NCBI RefSeq assembly: GCF_009669325.1
Contig: NZ_SZWE01000002.1
Location: 496,001 to 560,000 of the forward strand
DNA length: 64,000 bases
Source: Roseovarius bejariae
GTDB taxonomy: Bacteria; Pseudomonadota; Alphaproteobacteria; Rhodobacterales; Rhodobacteraceae
Direction of reading: 5' to 3'
In this document: in pieces, positions 39,361-53,200 of the stretch
Layout of the letters: each line of letters opens with the position of its first letter
How positions within the stretch are numbered: the stretch's first letter is position 1
The notes under the pieces: generated by a model
What the model saw: only the letters and a program-made list of their open reading frames with translations
Told to the model about the DNA's origin: nothing
The model's database searches: none
Made by a program: the position numbers and the translations under genes

Positions 39361-40830
39361 GTGACAGCCTTTGACGCTTTGATGGCGCATGAGCGCGAAA
39401 CCCAAGCCCTCGACCGGGTGGCGGGGCGCCTTTCGTGGGATCAGGAAACGATGATGCCGCGCGGCGCGGTGGAGCAGCGCGCCGAAGAAATGGGCGCCAT
39501 GCAAGCGATGTTGCACGCCCGTAAAACCGATCCTCAGGTCGGTGAATGGCTGGAGGATGCCCGCGCGCCGGACGCGGCGGGGGCGGCACAGCTTCGGCTG
39601 ATTGCGCATCGTTATGCGCGGCTGACCCGGGTGCCTGCGGACCTGACCCGGGAATTGGCATCTCTGACCAGCCGATCGCAATCGCAATGGGCGGCGGCGC
39701 GGGCCGATGATGATTTCGCGGCCTTCGCACCGACCTTGGAAGAGGTGGTGAGGCTCAAACGTGAGGAAGGCGCGGCCCTGGCCGATGGCGGCGATGTCTA
39801 TGACGCCTTGGTCGATGATTACGAACCCGGGGCACGGGCGGCCGATCTGGCGGGAATATTCGACGACATGCGCCCGGGTTTGGTTGAGTTGCGCCTGGCC
39901 GCTTTGGAGGGGGCCGAGCGCGCCCCGGTTTCCGGGCGTTTTGCCCCGGAGGTGCAGGTGGCCTTGGCGCGGGAACTGGCCGAACGGTTCGGATATGATT
40001 TGAACCGGGGACGCATCGATATGGCGGTGCATCCTTTCAGCTCGGGGTCAGGGGATGATGTGCGGATTACGACGCGGGTGAGCGAAAATGACCCGTTCAA
40101 TTGCCTGTATTCGACGATTCATGAGGTCGGCCATGCCTGTTACGAGCAGGGTATCGATCCGGCCTATCACATGACGCCCGTGGGGCAGGGTGTGTCGATG
40201 GGGGTTCATGAAAGCCAGAGCCGGATTTACGAGAACCAGCTTGGCCGTAGCCGGGCGTTTTGCGAGTTTCTTTATGGGCGGATGTGCGATGAGTTCGGCG
40301 ACATCGGCGTTCCGGATGCCGAGGCCTTTTATGCCACGGTAAACCGCCTGCATCGCGGCTATATCCGCACCGAAGCCGATGAGGTGCAGTATAACCTTCA
40401 CATCATGCTACGCTTCGAGTTGGAGCGCGCCTTGATTGCCGGGGATTTGCAGGTGCGTGATCTGGAGGCTGCGTGGAATGATCGGTTCAAGGCCGATTTC
40501 GGGTATGAGGTCGACCGGGCCTCGAACGGGGTCTTGCAGGATGTGCATTGGTCAGTGGGCCTGTTTGGCTATTTCCCGACCTACAGTCTTGGCAATGTCT
40601 ATGCCGGGTGCCTTCATGCGTCTTTGCGGGCCGATTTGCCCGATCTGGATGAGCATTTGGCGCAGGGCGACCCAAGCCCGGCGACCATCTGGCTGCGTGA
40701 CAAGGTACAACGTCATGGCGGGCTGTATGAACCGCGTGAGGTGATCGAGAGGGCCTGTGGAGAGAGGCCGACGGCCGGGCCCCTGATGGCTTATCTCAAG
40801 GAAAAGTTCGGCGGCCTTTACCCGGGCTGA
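39361..40830 (+). CDS. M32 family metallocarboxypeptidase
   Basis: A zinc carboxypeptidase (thermostable carboxypeptidase 1 family) of 489 residues that removes C-terminal amino acids in the cytoplasm. The zinc site is His254-Glu255 and His258 in STIHEVGHACYEQG, with the third ligand Glu284 in VHESQSRIYEN. The DPFNC-like segment precedes it, and the HRGYIRTEADEVQYNLHI helix near residue 340 is characteristic of M32. GTG at 39361 begins 4 bp after ctaA, suggesting co-transcription. It converges with the exopolysaccharide gene at 40881. Confidence 0.95.
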   Translation: MTAFDALMAHERETQALDRVAGRLSWDQETMMPRGAVEQRAEEMGAMQAMLHARKTDPQVGEWLEDARAPDAAGAAQLRLIAHRYARLTRVPADLTRELASLTSRSQSQWAAARADDDFAAFAPTLEEVVRLKREEGAALADGGDVYDALVDDYEPGARAADLAGIFDDMRPGLVELRLAALEGAERAPVSGRFAPEVQVALARELAERFGYDLNRGRIDMAVHPFSSGSGDDVRITTRVSENDPFNCLYSTIHEVGHACYEQGIDPAYHMTPVGQGVSMGVHESQSRIYENQLGRSRAFCEFLYGRMCDEFGDIGVPDAEAFYATVNRLHRGYIRTEADEVQYNLHIMLRFELERALIAGDLQVRDLEAAWNDRFKADFGYEVDRASNGVLQDVHWSVGLFGYFPTYSLGNVYAGCLHASLRADLPDLDEHLAQGDPSPATIWLRDKVQRHGGLYEPREVIERACGERPTAGPLMAYLKEKFGGLYPG

Positions 40831-40880
40831 GCTGATGCGTGTTGCCTTTGCCTGATAGCACGGGTTGAAGGTGCAACGCT

Positions 40881-42759
40881 TTATTGGTTGACGCTGACGG
40901 TTTGAGGCCCTTCTGCCCGCTCGATCCATTGCGTGAGCGTTGTTTCGAGGACCTCATGATTGCGAGTTTCGATAGCATGGCGCAGGGATTGCAGCGCCTT
41001 TGCGGTCTCGATCTCGGAGAGGTGGCTTTCCTGTGCGCGCAGAATCTTGGAATGCGGGGTCGTCAACATGTCGGACCCGATCAACAATTCTTCGTGGAGC
41101 TTTTCACCGGGGCGCAATCCGGTGATCTCGATCTCGATATCGCCATCGGGGGTCTTTGAATCGCGCACCTTGAGCCCCGCTTGTTCGATCAAGCGGCGGG
41201 CCAAATCACGGATGGGCACGGGTTTGCCCATGTCGAGAACGAAGACATCACCCCCCCCGTGCAAAGGAGCCCGCAAGAAGAACGAGACGCACGGCTTCGG
41301 GGATGGTCATGAAATAGCGGGTGACATCGGAATGGGTAAGGGTCACCGGGCCGCCGTGCCGGATTTGACGGGTGAAGAGCGGTATGACCGACCCTGACGA
41401 GCCAAGCACATTGCCAAAGCGGACCATGGAAAAGCGGGTCTTGGTCGAGCGCGTGGCCAAATCCTGCACCACGAGTTCGGCAAGGCGTTTCGAGGCCCCC
41501 ATGACGGAGGAGGGGCGCACGGCCTTGTCGGAGGAGACCAGAATGAAACGCTCGACCCCGGCTTGACGGGCCGCTTCGGCAATGACCTTGGTGCCCAGAA
41601 CATTGTTGCGCATCCCCTCAAGGGCGTTTTCTTCGACCATGTGCACATGCTTGTAGGCGGCGGCGTGCAGGACGATGTCAATGGAGTTGTTCTGTAGAAC
41701 CTCGGCCACAAGGGCCGCGTCGCAGACTGACCCGAGGACAGCTTTTATCGGGATATCCGGGGCGATATCCCGCAACTCGCGTTCAATTTCGAAGAGGGCC
41801 AGCTCACCATGATCCATGAGCGTAATTTGCTTGGGGCGACAGGAAAGAAGTTGTCGGCAGAGTTCCGACCCGATGGAGCCCCCGGCTCCGGTCACAAGGA
41901 TATGCCGGGCCCGATAGGTTTCAGAGACACCGGGCAGTTCTTCTTCCATCAAGTCGCGGTCCATCAGCTTGTTCATGTCGAGCGGCTTGGTATCGACAAG
42001 GCCACGATCGGAATTGGCCACCAGATCGGCAAACGAGGGCAGGACATGCACCTCGAACCCTGTGGTGCGCAATTGTCCGGCGATCGCTTGTTGGGTCACA
42101 GGCCGGGCACTTGGAATCGCAAGCACGATACGGCGGACGTGGTGCCGGGCGATCAAGTCATCGATGTCAGAGGGGGGATGTACACGAAGCCCACCGATTG
42201 TCAGACTTTGCAGCCGACGATCATCATCCACAAAGGCCACGGGTTTAACACTTGGATCGGTTGCAAGCGCAGCCGCGAGTTGTCGTCCCGTTTGACCGGC
42301 CCCGTAGATGACGATTGCGACGCGCGGGTGACCCCGGCGATAAATCTCGCGCAATCCCGCGCGCATCGTAAGCCGGGTGGACACCGACAGGATCGCAAAG
42401 AACATTCCTGTGACCACAGCGACCTGTATTGGAGCGTGCAGGCTGTCGAAAACAATCCCCGCGAATACAGCGGCAAGAATGAGCCCGAGGGCGACACTTC
42501 CGGTTTCGAGCATGCCTTGAATTTCGTAAGCGTTGAGCTTGATCCGGTGCAGCCCTTGCAAGGCAGTCAAGAGGGCGCCGACCCCGGTCAGGGCCGCGAG
42601 TGTCAACATCACCTCTGGCGCAAGGGATAGGGTGGCGACGGGCCCGAGGATGATGAGCCGTGCAAGGCCGTAAGAAAGCGCGATCAAAAAGACATCGATC
42701 GAGAGGATGATCGCGCGTTTCTGGAACCGCGTAAGATTGACCGCGAGATTGTATAGCAT
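40881..42759 (-). pseudogene. CapD/WbpM-type nucleotide-sugar dehydratase, frameshifted at a G8 tract
   Basis: A polysaccharide-synthesis membrane protein that would act as a UDP-sugar 4,6-dehydratase/epimerase. Frame 1 (42759 down to 41248, 503 residues) holds four N-terminal membrane segments, a first Rossmann region, the GAGGSIGSELCRQL nucleotide site and the SSDKAVRPSSVMGASKR catalytic block (Met/Lys in place of Tyr/Lys, as in WbpM-like enzymes). It ends prematurely in FARGG. A second frame starting in the same place continues with GGDVFVLDMGKPVPIRDLA and the rest of the C-terminus to 40881. Removing one G from the run of eight (C on the plus strand, 41251-41258) restores a full-length 625-residue protein. 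The cause may be a real mutation, phase variation, or a sequencing error. A Wza-like export gene is divergent, so both belong to an exopolysaccharide locus. Confidence 0.85.
41251..41258 (-). repeat. Homopolymer tract (G8 on the coding strand)
   Basis: Eight consecutive G in the coding strand of the nucleotide-sugar dehydratase gene, exactly at the point where the reading frame breaks. Tracts of this length are prone to slippage in replication and in sequencing. Confidence 0.9.
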
Positions 42760-42776
42760 CAGCTTCCTCCAAGTGA

Positions 42777-42797
42777 CCCTGACCCACGTGGTCAGGG
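42777..42797. promoter_or_regulatory. Leader hairpin before the dehydratase gene
   Basis: A perfect 8-bp inverted repeat (CCCTGACC / GGTCAGGG, centre CACGT) lies just upstream of the GGAGG ribosome site of the minus-strand dehydratase gene. It may be an operator or a translation-control hairpin. Confidence 0.4.
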
Positions 42798-42851
42798 CGC
42801 GACTAAAGGCACCTAACCGCTACTTTTACTCGATACTCACGGTCGTTACGG

Positions 42852-42867
42852 TACACGTAAAAGTGTA
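42852..42867. promoter_or_regulatory. Palindrome TACAC-N6-GTGTA in the divergent exopolysaccharide promoter region
   Basis: An interrupted palindrome lies in the 383-bp gap (42760-43142) between the dehydratase and Wza-like genes. The rest of the gap is AT-richer than its surroundings, holds no convincing gene, and presumably contains both promoters. Confidence 0.35.
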
Positions 42868-43142
42868 TCTTTTTGGTTAACGGGTAAACAAGCTAATTCG
42901 TCCATATTTGGGAAAATCGTTTGAAATAAGCGAAAAAAGGCCGCATTCCCCCTAAAGGCATAAGTGCACGATTCGCGCTAAGGATGAACGAGCTTGCGAA
43001 AATGGCGTTGTTTGAACTTGGTTTCGGGGCAATTTTCCTGCTTGATGTGAAATGCATGGGCCTGTGCCAAGCCTGTAGCGAGTTTTCAATTGTCTCTTCC
43101 ACTTTGACCGGGCTAGGGAAGGGAAAAACGGGGGATCAACAT

Positions 43143-44264
43143 ATGTCGGACAACCGGCGCCTTTCATCAGTAATTGCTGCTTTTTCTGTTCTCATGGTCG
43201 TGGCCGGTTGTAGCCTGCCAAGAGGCGCTGCCATCCAGTCGGAAGTGCTGAGTGAACAAAACGCTGAGACTCCGAGTTTTCAGGTCGTTCCTGTAACACG
43301 GAACATGACCCCTGTTTTGGAGGACTGGCCGTCAACCGGGTGGCAGGGGCATTATCATTGGTTCGGTCGTGATCGCGGGCCTGATTCGAATGTGATCCAA
43401 GTTGGTGATGTCCTGAACATCGTGGTCTGGGAATCGCAGGACAATTCCCTTCTTTCTGCGCCGGGGTCCAACATGGTTGAAATGCCTGCACAGGAGGTTT
43501 CAGCCAGCGGCAAGGTGTTCCTGCCTTATGTGGGGGATCTGAGGCTTAAAGGGCTGACATCGGACGCTGCGCGCCAGCGTATTCAAAACAGTTTTGAGGA
43601 GATCGCCCCCTCGGCTCAGGTGCAGGTGTCCGTCGTCGAGGGGCGCAATAACTCGATTGATTTGGTCGGCGGTGTTGCCGCCCCGGGCAGTTACCCGCTT
43701 GAAAGCCGGAACACCAAGATTCTAAGCGCGATTGCCAAGGGAGGCGGGGTTAAAAGCGGACTGCGCAATCCCCTTTTGCGGTTGCAAAGGAGGGGCAAGA
43801 CCTATGAAACGCCGGTGGCCGATCTCCTTGAGGATGCCAGACGAAACGTGCGCCTGCGCGGGGGCGACCAGATTGCCGTCGTCGAGGACGAACGCAGTTT
43901 CAACGTTCTGGGGGCCGCGGGCAGTCAACAGATGCTCTATTTTGAAAAAGAGAATATGAGTGCCATGGAGGCGCTTTCGGCGATGGGCGGGCTTGAAGCG
44001 TCGCGGGCCAATCCCAAAGGGGTGCTTGTTCTTCGGGAATACGAACCCGACGACCTGAAGCCGGGACCCTCGGGACCAGACATGCAGCAGGTGGTCTTCA
44101 CCATTGATTTGACCACCGCCGACGGTCTGTTTGCTGCGCGGCAGTTCCAGATCAATCCTGGTGACACGCTCTTGGCAACAGAATCGCCGGTGAACGCGGC
44201 GCGGACCATTATCGGGCTGTTTGGTACGGTGATCGGCGTGACAGGAACCGTGAATAACCTTTGA
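43143..44264 (+). CDS. Polysaccharide export lipoprotein (Wza/KpsD-like)
   Basis: A periplasmic/outer-membrane polysaccharide export protein, 373 residues. The lipobox VVAGC places the lipid-modified cysteine at residue 23. The Poly_export domain (about 85-170) contains IQVGDVLNIVVWES and KVFLPYVGDLRLKGLT. SLBB-type beta-grasp repeats follow (about 175-290, starting SIDLVGGVAAPGSYPL). The C-terminus is hydrophobic (about 350-373). The start at 43143 sits directly before the signal peptide; an upstream in-frame ATG adds 53 non-signal residues. It is divergent from the interrupted nucleotide-sugar dehydratase gene, and no Wzc-type kinase or glycosyltransferases are in the window. Confidence 0.9.
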   Translation: MSDNRRLSSVIAAFSVLMVVAGCSLPRGAAIQSEVLSEQNAETPSFQVVPVTRNMTPVLEDWPSTGWQGHYHWFGRDRGPDSNVIQVGDVLNIVVWESQDNSLLSAPGSNMVEMPAQEVSASGKVFLPYVGDLRLKGLTSDAARQRIQNSFEEIAPSAQVQVSVVEGRNNSIDLVGGVAAPGSYPLESRNTKILSAIAKGGGVKSGLRNPLLRLQRRGKTYETPVADLLEDARRNVRLRGGDQIAVVEDERSFNVLGAAGSQQMLYFEKENMSAMEALSAMGGLEASRANPKGVLVLREYEPDDLKPGPSGPDMQQVVFTIDLTTADGLFAARQFQINPGDTLLATESPVNAARTIIGLFGTVIGVTGTVNNL

Positions 44265-44289
44265 TCGGATCGGCGTTACCGTCGGAGAC

Positions 44290-44323
44290 ACGCCCCCGTG
44301 CTGCATCGCATGGGGGCGTTTTT
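44290..44323 (+). terminator. Rho-independent terminator after the Wza-like gene
   Basis: A 12-bp stem (ACGCCCCC plus GTGC, pairing GCAT plus GGGGGCGT, one G-U) is followed by TTTT, 25 bp after the stop. Confidence 0.85.
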
Positions 44324-44352
44324 CTGGAGAACAAGACCGAACCACGTTGATG

Positions 44353-44393
44353 ATAAAAAGTGCCCTGGACTCCTTGGGAATCGAGGGCACTTT
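44353..44393 (-). terminator. Rho-independent terminator after gyrA
   Basis: On the minus strand a long stem (AAAGTGCCCT / AGGGCACTTT with an inner paired GATTCC/GGAGTC) is followed by TTTAT. It lies 28 bp after the gyrA stop. Confidence 0.85.
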
Positions 44394-44420
44394 GGGTCAC
44401 ATGCCGGATTTTACCGAAGA

Positions 44421-47177
<2,757 letters not shown>

Positions 47178-47383
47178 CTTGCTGCCCGTCCTGTTTTTGA
47201 GGGTCTATATCTTGTTGTCACAGGTATACCAGAGGCCGGATATGGGGTGCAATCCCTGAGGGCATCTGGCCATGGCAGCCGCGGGGGATGCCTGCTAACA
47301 CACTGTTTTTATTGAAAAGTAATTTCATTCGGGCATCATGGAAGGGCCTTGCGCCAATAAGACGACCAAAAACAGGAGCAGAC

Positions 47384-47656
47384 ATGATGGAAATGACCGA
47401 AACCGAAATGATGCTGAAGGGCTATGGCCTGACCACCGCCGAGTTCTTCTATCACATGCCCGATTACGTTCATGTGCTGAATACTTTCGTGTGGCAGGAC
47501 TACGATATCGCGCCGGACCATCCACGATTGTTCAAGTTCATCGAGTTCTGGCAGGACAAGATCGAGGGGCCGCTGCATTCGGTCAAATTCAGCCACCGCA
47601 AGATGATTTCGCCGGGCGAGTGGCGCAATGTGGTGGGAGAATTCAGCCTGCATTGA
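47384..47656 (+). CDS. Usg family protein
   Basis: A 90-residue conserved alphaproteobacterial protein of the Usg family, of unknown function, first noted upstream of trpF in Caulobacter. The core is GYGLTTAEFFYHMPDYVHVL followed by FVWQDYDIAPDHPRL and FWQDKIEGPLHSV. ATG at 47384 follows AGGAG; longer in-frame starts lack a ribosome site. Copy C of the intergenic repeat lies directly after the stop. Confidence 0.85.
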   Translation: MMEMTETEMMLKGYGLTTAEFFYHMPDYVHVLNTFVWQDYDIAPDHPRLFKFIEFWQDKIEGPLHSVKFSHRKMISPGEWRNVVGEFSLH

Positions 47657-47669
47657 TCGTGGCCGTCGA

Positions 47670-47775
47670 GGGATTGCGCCGCCTTCGGCGTCGCCGGGGT
47701 GGGGGGCGTTGCCCCCCGCGTTAAAAAATCAGGGATTTTGAACGCTCCCCCCAGGATATTTTTAAAAAGAAGAAG
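47670..47775 (+). repeat. Three-hairpin intergenic repeat, copy C
   Basis: It begins 14 bp after the usg stop, in order: GCGCCGCC-TTC-GGCG hairpin, GGGGGGC-GTT-GCCCCCC hairpin, an imperfect CGTTAAAAAATC/GATTTTGAACG hairpin, and the tail CCCCCCAGGATATTTTT and AAAAAGAAGAAG. It is nearly identical to copy D. Confidence 0.85.
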
Positions 47776-47812
47776 TCCGGTGCCGTTTGTTTGTCGGGCA
47801 CCGGGGGATGGA

Positions 47813-48373
47813 TCAGGGAATGATGCGCGTGTATTTCATGCCTTCAAGCGAGACACCGGCCAGCGCACCGGCCTGACCGAAGATAACGGCCACAACGGGC
47901 GCGGTGGAGGTTGTTGTCTCGGCTCGCAGGTTTTCGCCCTTGTCCTTGAAGACATACTCGATATCCGCGCCAGCGGCCCATCCCGAAGAGCGACGGAAGC
48001 CTTCCAATGCGTCCTGTGTCATGAAGAACAAGACATGCGCAAATTGCTGTGCGCCAATTTGCAGGCCGACACTGCCCTTGGTGGCAGAGTAGTAATCGAC
48101 GGTCACGTTGTTGATGCGAAGCGCACCACGGCCATAGCCGCCGCCGACGATGAGGCCGCCTTCGGTCACCAGCGGCATGACCAGCATACCGGTGGATTTC
48201 GCCGCGAGATCGCGGGTGTTGGGGTAGTTGGTGTAGAGATAGTTCAGCGTGGTATCGACGCGGGCGTCGATTTTCTCGGGGCCGCGACTGCCGACGCCGT
48301 TGCCGCACGCGGCGAGGGCGGAGGTACTGGCGAGCGCGCCGAGGGTGAATGCGCGACGGGAAAAGCTGTTCAT
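47813..48373 (-). CDS. YSC84-related lipoprotein
   Basis: A 186-residue exported protein with a twin-arginine-like SRRAFTLGAL stretch and a lipobox-like LAACG (Cys23). The body matches the Ysc84/SYLF fold, with TGMLVMPLVTEGGLIVGGGYGRG and GSVGLQIGAQQFAHVLFF. This family binds lipids or phosphoinositides in eukaryotes; the bacterial role is unknown. The start at 48373 is placed at the signal peptide. It converges with usg. Confidence 0.85.
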   Translation of the reverse strand: MNSFSRRAFTLGALASTSALAACGNGVGSRGPEKIDARVDTTLNYLYTNYPNTRDLAAKSTGMLVMPLVTEGGLIVGGGYGRGALRINNVTVDYYSATKGSVGLQIGAQQFAHVLFFMTQDALEGFRRSSGWAAGADIEYVFKDKGENLRAETTTSTAPVVAVIFGQAGALAGVSLEGMKYTRIIP

Positions 48374-48500
48374 GGTTTTGCCTGTTCGTTGCCTGACTTG
48401 AAGGGGCCGGTCTTGTGAATTGCCGGTCTGGTTCCAGTATAACAGGCAAAGCGGAGCTGTCACGCTCGTTATCGAGCGGTGGCAAGGGTTTGCGCAGGGA

Positions 48501-49532
<1,032 letters not shown>

Positions 49533-49593
49533 TCAGTGGCATGGATTTTCCCTCATCTCAAGGGTAGGAATTGCCGCGCGTCGGGGTTAAGAG

Positions 49594-50159
49594 ATGCGAA
49601 ATTCTTATTTTGAAGGTCTTCAAGCAGTGGACTGGTACGAAACGGTTTTTGAACTGATTGACATGCGGAGTTTCAGCAACCTTTGGTTCTGGATCGCGCT
49701 TGCGGTGCTGTGGTCGTCGGTCAGTCATTGGGTTCTTGGCGTCCCGTGGGACATGGTATTGAGGGCGCGCAAGAAGACCGCCCGCGAAGAGGCCGTGCAG
49801 GACCTTGAGGACATGGTACGGATCAACACGAACCGCATCCTTTATATCGTTGGTGAAACGGGCCTTCTGATGGCGGGGTTCGTCTGTTTCATCCTCACTG
49901 TGCTTTTCATGCTGGGCTTCCTGTATGGCCTGAGTTTTCCCAGGCGCTGTTCCTGCTTGGGCTTCCGATGAGCATTGTCTGGCTACTGTCTGTAAGAGCG
50001 GCGCGGACGATCCGTGAGAAGAGTGTTCAGGGTCAGGACCTTTACAAGAGGCTGTACAGGCACCGATTGGTGACACAGGTCATTGGCATGATCTCGATCT
50101 TTGTCACCGCGATGTGGGGGATGTTGCAAAACCTCCAGGTCGGTGTTCTGGGCGGGTGA
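49594..50159 (+). pseudogene. Frameshifted membrane protein (annotated in roseobacters as component of SufBCD complex)
   Basis: Frame 1 (49594-49971, 125 residues) has two membrane segments and the recognisable segment WYETVFELIDMRSFSNLW, then goes out of frame after FLYGL. The next frame (+2) continues through EFSQALFLLGLPMSIVWLL to the end at 50159 with two more membrane segments. Together they would give one protein of about 188 residues. A single missing base near 49931-49932 explains the break (inference from remembered relatives). The real start could also be GTG at 49627. The name used in databases has no clear experimental basis. Confidence 0.65.
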
Positions 50160-50204
50160 TCCAGTGGTTGCACCGACCGGGGCGCGGCGCTACTTGGCAT
50201 CGAC

Positions 50205-53200
50205 ATGAGCAGATCTGAACATATCACGGTAGGTGGTGCGCCCGAGGGCTTCGATGCGCGCTTGATCCTCGAGGAGGTCGCGCGCAAGGGTGGGCCCGTG
50301 GTGCATGTGGCCCGAGACGACAAGCGCGCCGAGGCCATGGCGGGGGCGCTGCGGTTCTTTGCGCCGGATATGCCGGTGATGCGCTTTCCGGGGTGGGATT
50401 GCCTGCCTTATGACCGGATGTCGCCCAATGCCGATATTTCGGCCGCGCGTATGGCGACACTGGCGGGCCTCGTGCATGGCATGCCCGAACGCTTCGTGTT
50501 GCTGACGACACTCAATGCGGCGACACAGCGGGTTCCGGCGCGCGATGTCCTGCGTGAAGCCGCCTTTAGCGCGCGGGTGGATTACCAGATCGACGAAGAC
50601 GCGTTGAAGGCCTTTCTGGTGCGAATGGGGTTTTCTCAGGCGCCTACGGTGATGGAGCCGGGCGATTACGCCGTGCGAGGCGGGATCATCGATATCTACC
50701 CGCCCGGAGAGTCCGGCCCGGTGCGGCTGGATTTGTTTGGCGATGTGTTGGACGGCATTCGGCGGTTTGATCCGGCCACGCAGCGGACGACCGAGAAGCT
50801 GGACCAGATCGAGCTTGCCCCGGTGAGCGAGGTGATCCTGGACGAGGCCTCCATTACGCGGTTCCGGCAGAATTACCGCATCGCCTTTGGCGCGGCGGGC
50901 ACCGACGATCCTTTGTATGAGGCGGTGAGCGCGGGGCGCAAACATGCGGGGATCGAGCACTGGTTGCCATTTTTCCATGAGCGTCTGGAAACGCTGTTTG
51001 ATTATCTGCCGCAGGCCACGATCACGCTTGACGATCAGGTTGAGGCAGCGCGCGCCGCGCGGTGGGACAGCGTGGTGGACCAATATGAGGCACGTGACCA
51101 TGCGCTTAAACAGAAAAACCGCGAGGATACGGTTTACAAGCCGGTTTCACCCGAGTTGTTGTATCTGGATGAGGCGGCATGGGACGGGGCCGTTGCGGGC
51201 CGCCGGGCGATGCAATTCGCCCCCTTGCCGCAGGCGACGGGGCCGGGGGTGATTGATGCCGGTGGGCGCATCGGGCGGAATTTTGCGCCCGAGCGCCAAA
51301 GCGAATCCTTGAGCCTTTTTGGGGCCTTGAAAGATCATATTCAGGCTAAGCTGGGCGACGGACCAGTGTTGTTGGCCAGCTATTCCGAAGGCGCGCGCGA
51401 GCGGCTGGAAGGCTTGTTGGAAGATGAGGGTCTACAGGGCGCAGTGAGTGTGACCAATGCCATGCGCATCGGTAAGCGGGGGCTGCATTTGGCGGTCTGG
51501 CCCTTGGAACATGGGTTCGAGGCCCCTGACCTGACGGTGATCGCAGAGCAGGACGTTTTGGGGGATCGTCTGATCCGCGCGCCCAAGAAACGCCGCCGGG
51601 CCGAGAACTTCCTGACCGAGGCCCAAAGCCTGACCCCCGGTGATCTGGTGGTTCATGTCGATCACGGGATCGGGCGTTACAAGGGCCTTGAGGTGGTCAC
51701 GGCGGCAGGCGCGGCGCATGAGTGCCTGTTGCTGGAATATGCCGAGAACTCAAAGCTTTACCTGCCGGTCGAGAATATCGAACTGCTGAGCAAATACGGC
51801 CATGACGAAGGGCTGTTGGATCGTCTGGGCGGCGGCGCGTGGCAGGCCAAGAAAGCCAAGCTCAAGGAACGTATCCGCGAGATGGCCGACAGGCTGATCC
51901 GGATCGCGGCCGAGCGCGAGTTGCGCAAGGCGCCTGTGCTGGAGCCTGAACATCACGCATGGGAGGCGTTCTCGGCCCGTTTCCCCTACACCGAAACCGA
52001 TGACCAGTTGCGCGCCATCGAAGATGTCATGGAAGACATGGAGGCAGGGCGCCCCATGGATCGCCTGATTTGCGGCGACGTGGGCTTTGGCAAGACCGAG
52101 GTGGCGATGCGCGCGGCCTTTGTCGCGGCCATGTCGGGGGTGCAGGTGGCCGTGATCGCCCCCACGACCCTTCTGGCGCGGCAGCATTACCAGAGCTTTG
52201 CCGAACGGTTCCGGGGGTTCCCGGTGACGGTGCGTCCATTGTCGCGCTTCGTCAGTCAGAAAGAGGCCAACCTGACACGCGAGGGGCTGGCCAAGGGGAC
52301 GGTGGATATCGTCGTCGGCACCCATGCATTGTTGGCCAAGAACATAAGGTTCAAGAACCTTGGCCTTCTGGTGATCGACGAGGAACAGCGCTTTGGCGTG
52401 ACGCATAAAGAGCGGCTCAAGCAGTTGCGCTCGGATATCCACGTGCTGACCCTGACGGCGACGCCGATTCCGCGTACCCTGCAACTTAGCCTGTCGGGCG
52501 TGCGCGATTTGTCTATCATCGGCACGCCGCCGGTGGACCGCCTGTCGATCCGCACCTATGTCAGCCCGTTTGACGCGGTGACGATCCGCGAGGCGCTCTT
52601 GCGGGAGCATTACAGGGGCGGGCAGAGTTTCTATGTCGTGCCGCGGATCGAGGACCTGCGTGAGATCGAAGATTTCCTGCAAAATCAAGTGCCCGAGGTC
52701 AGCTATGTCGTAGCCCACGGGCAGATGGCGGCCGGCGAGTTGGACGACCGCATGAACGCCTTCTATGATGGCAAATACGATGTGCTGGTCGCCACGACGA
52801 TTGTCGAATCCGGCCTCGATATTCCCACGGCGAACACCATGGTCGTGCATCGCGCGGATATGTTCGGTCTGGGGCAGCTTTACCAGATACGGGGGCGGGT
52901 TGGGCGTTCGAAAACAAGGGCTTATGCCTATCTGACCACCAAGCCGCGCGCCCGCCTGACTCCGGCGGCCGAGAAGCGCCTGCGGGTTCTTGGCTCGCTC
53001 GACACGCTGGGGGCGGGCTTTACGCTGGCGTCGCAGGATCTCGACATTCGTGGCGCGGGGAATTTGCTTGGCGAAGAGCAATCGGGCCAGATGCGCGACG
53101 TGGGTTACGAACTTTACCAGTCGATGCTGGAAGAGGCGATTGCCAAGATCAAGGCGGGGGAACTGGAAGGCCTGACCGAGGGCGATGAACAATGGGCGCC

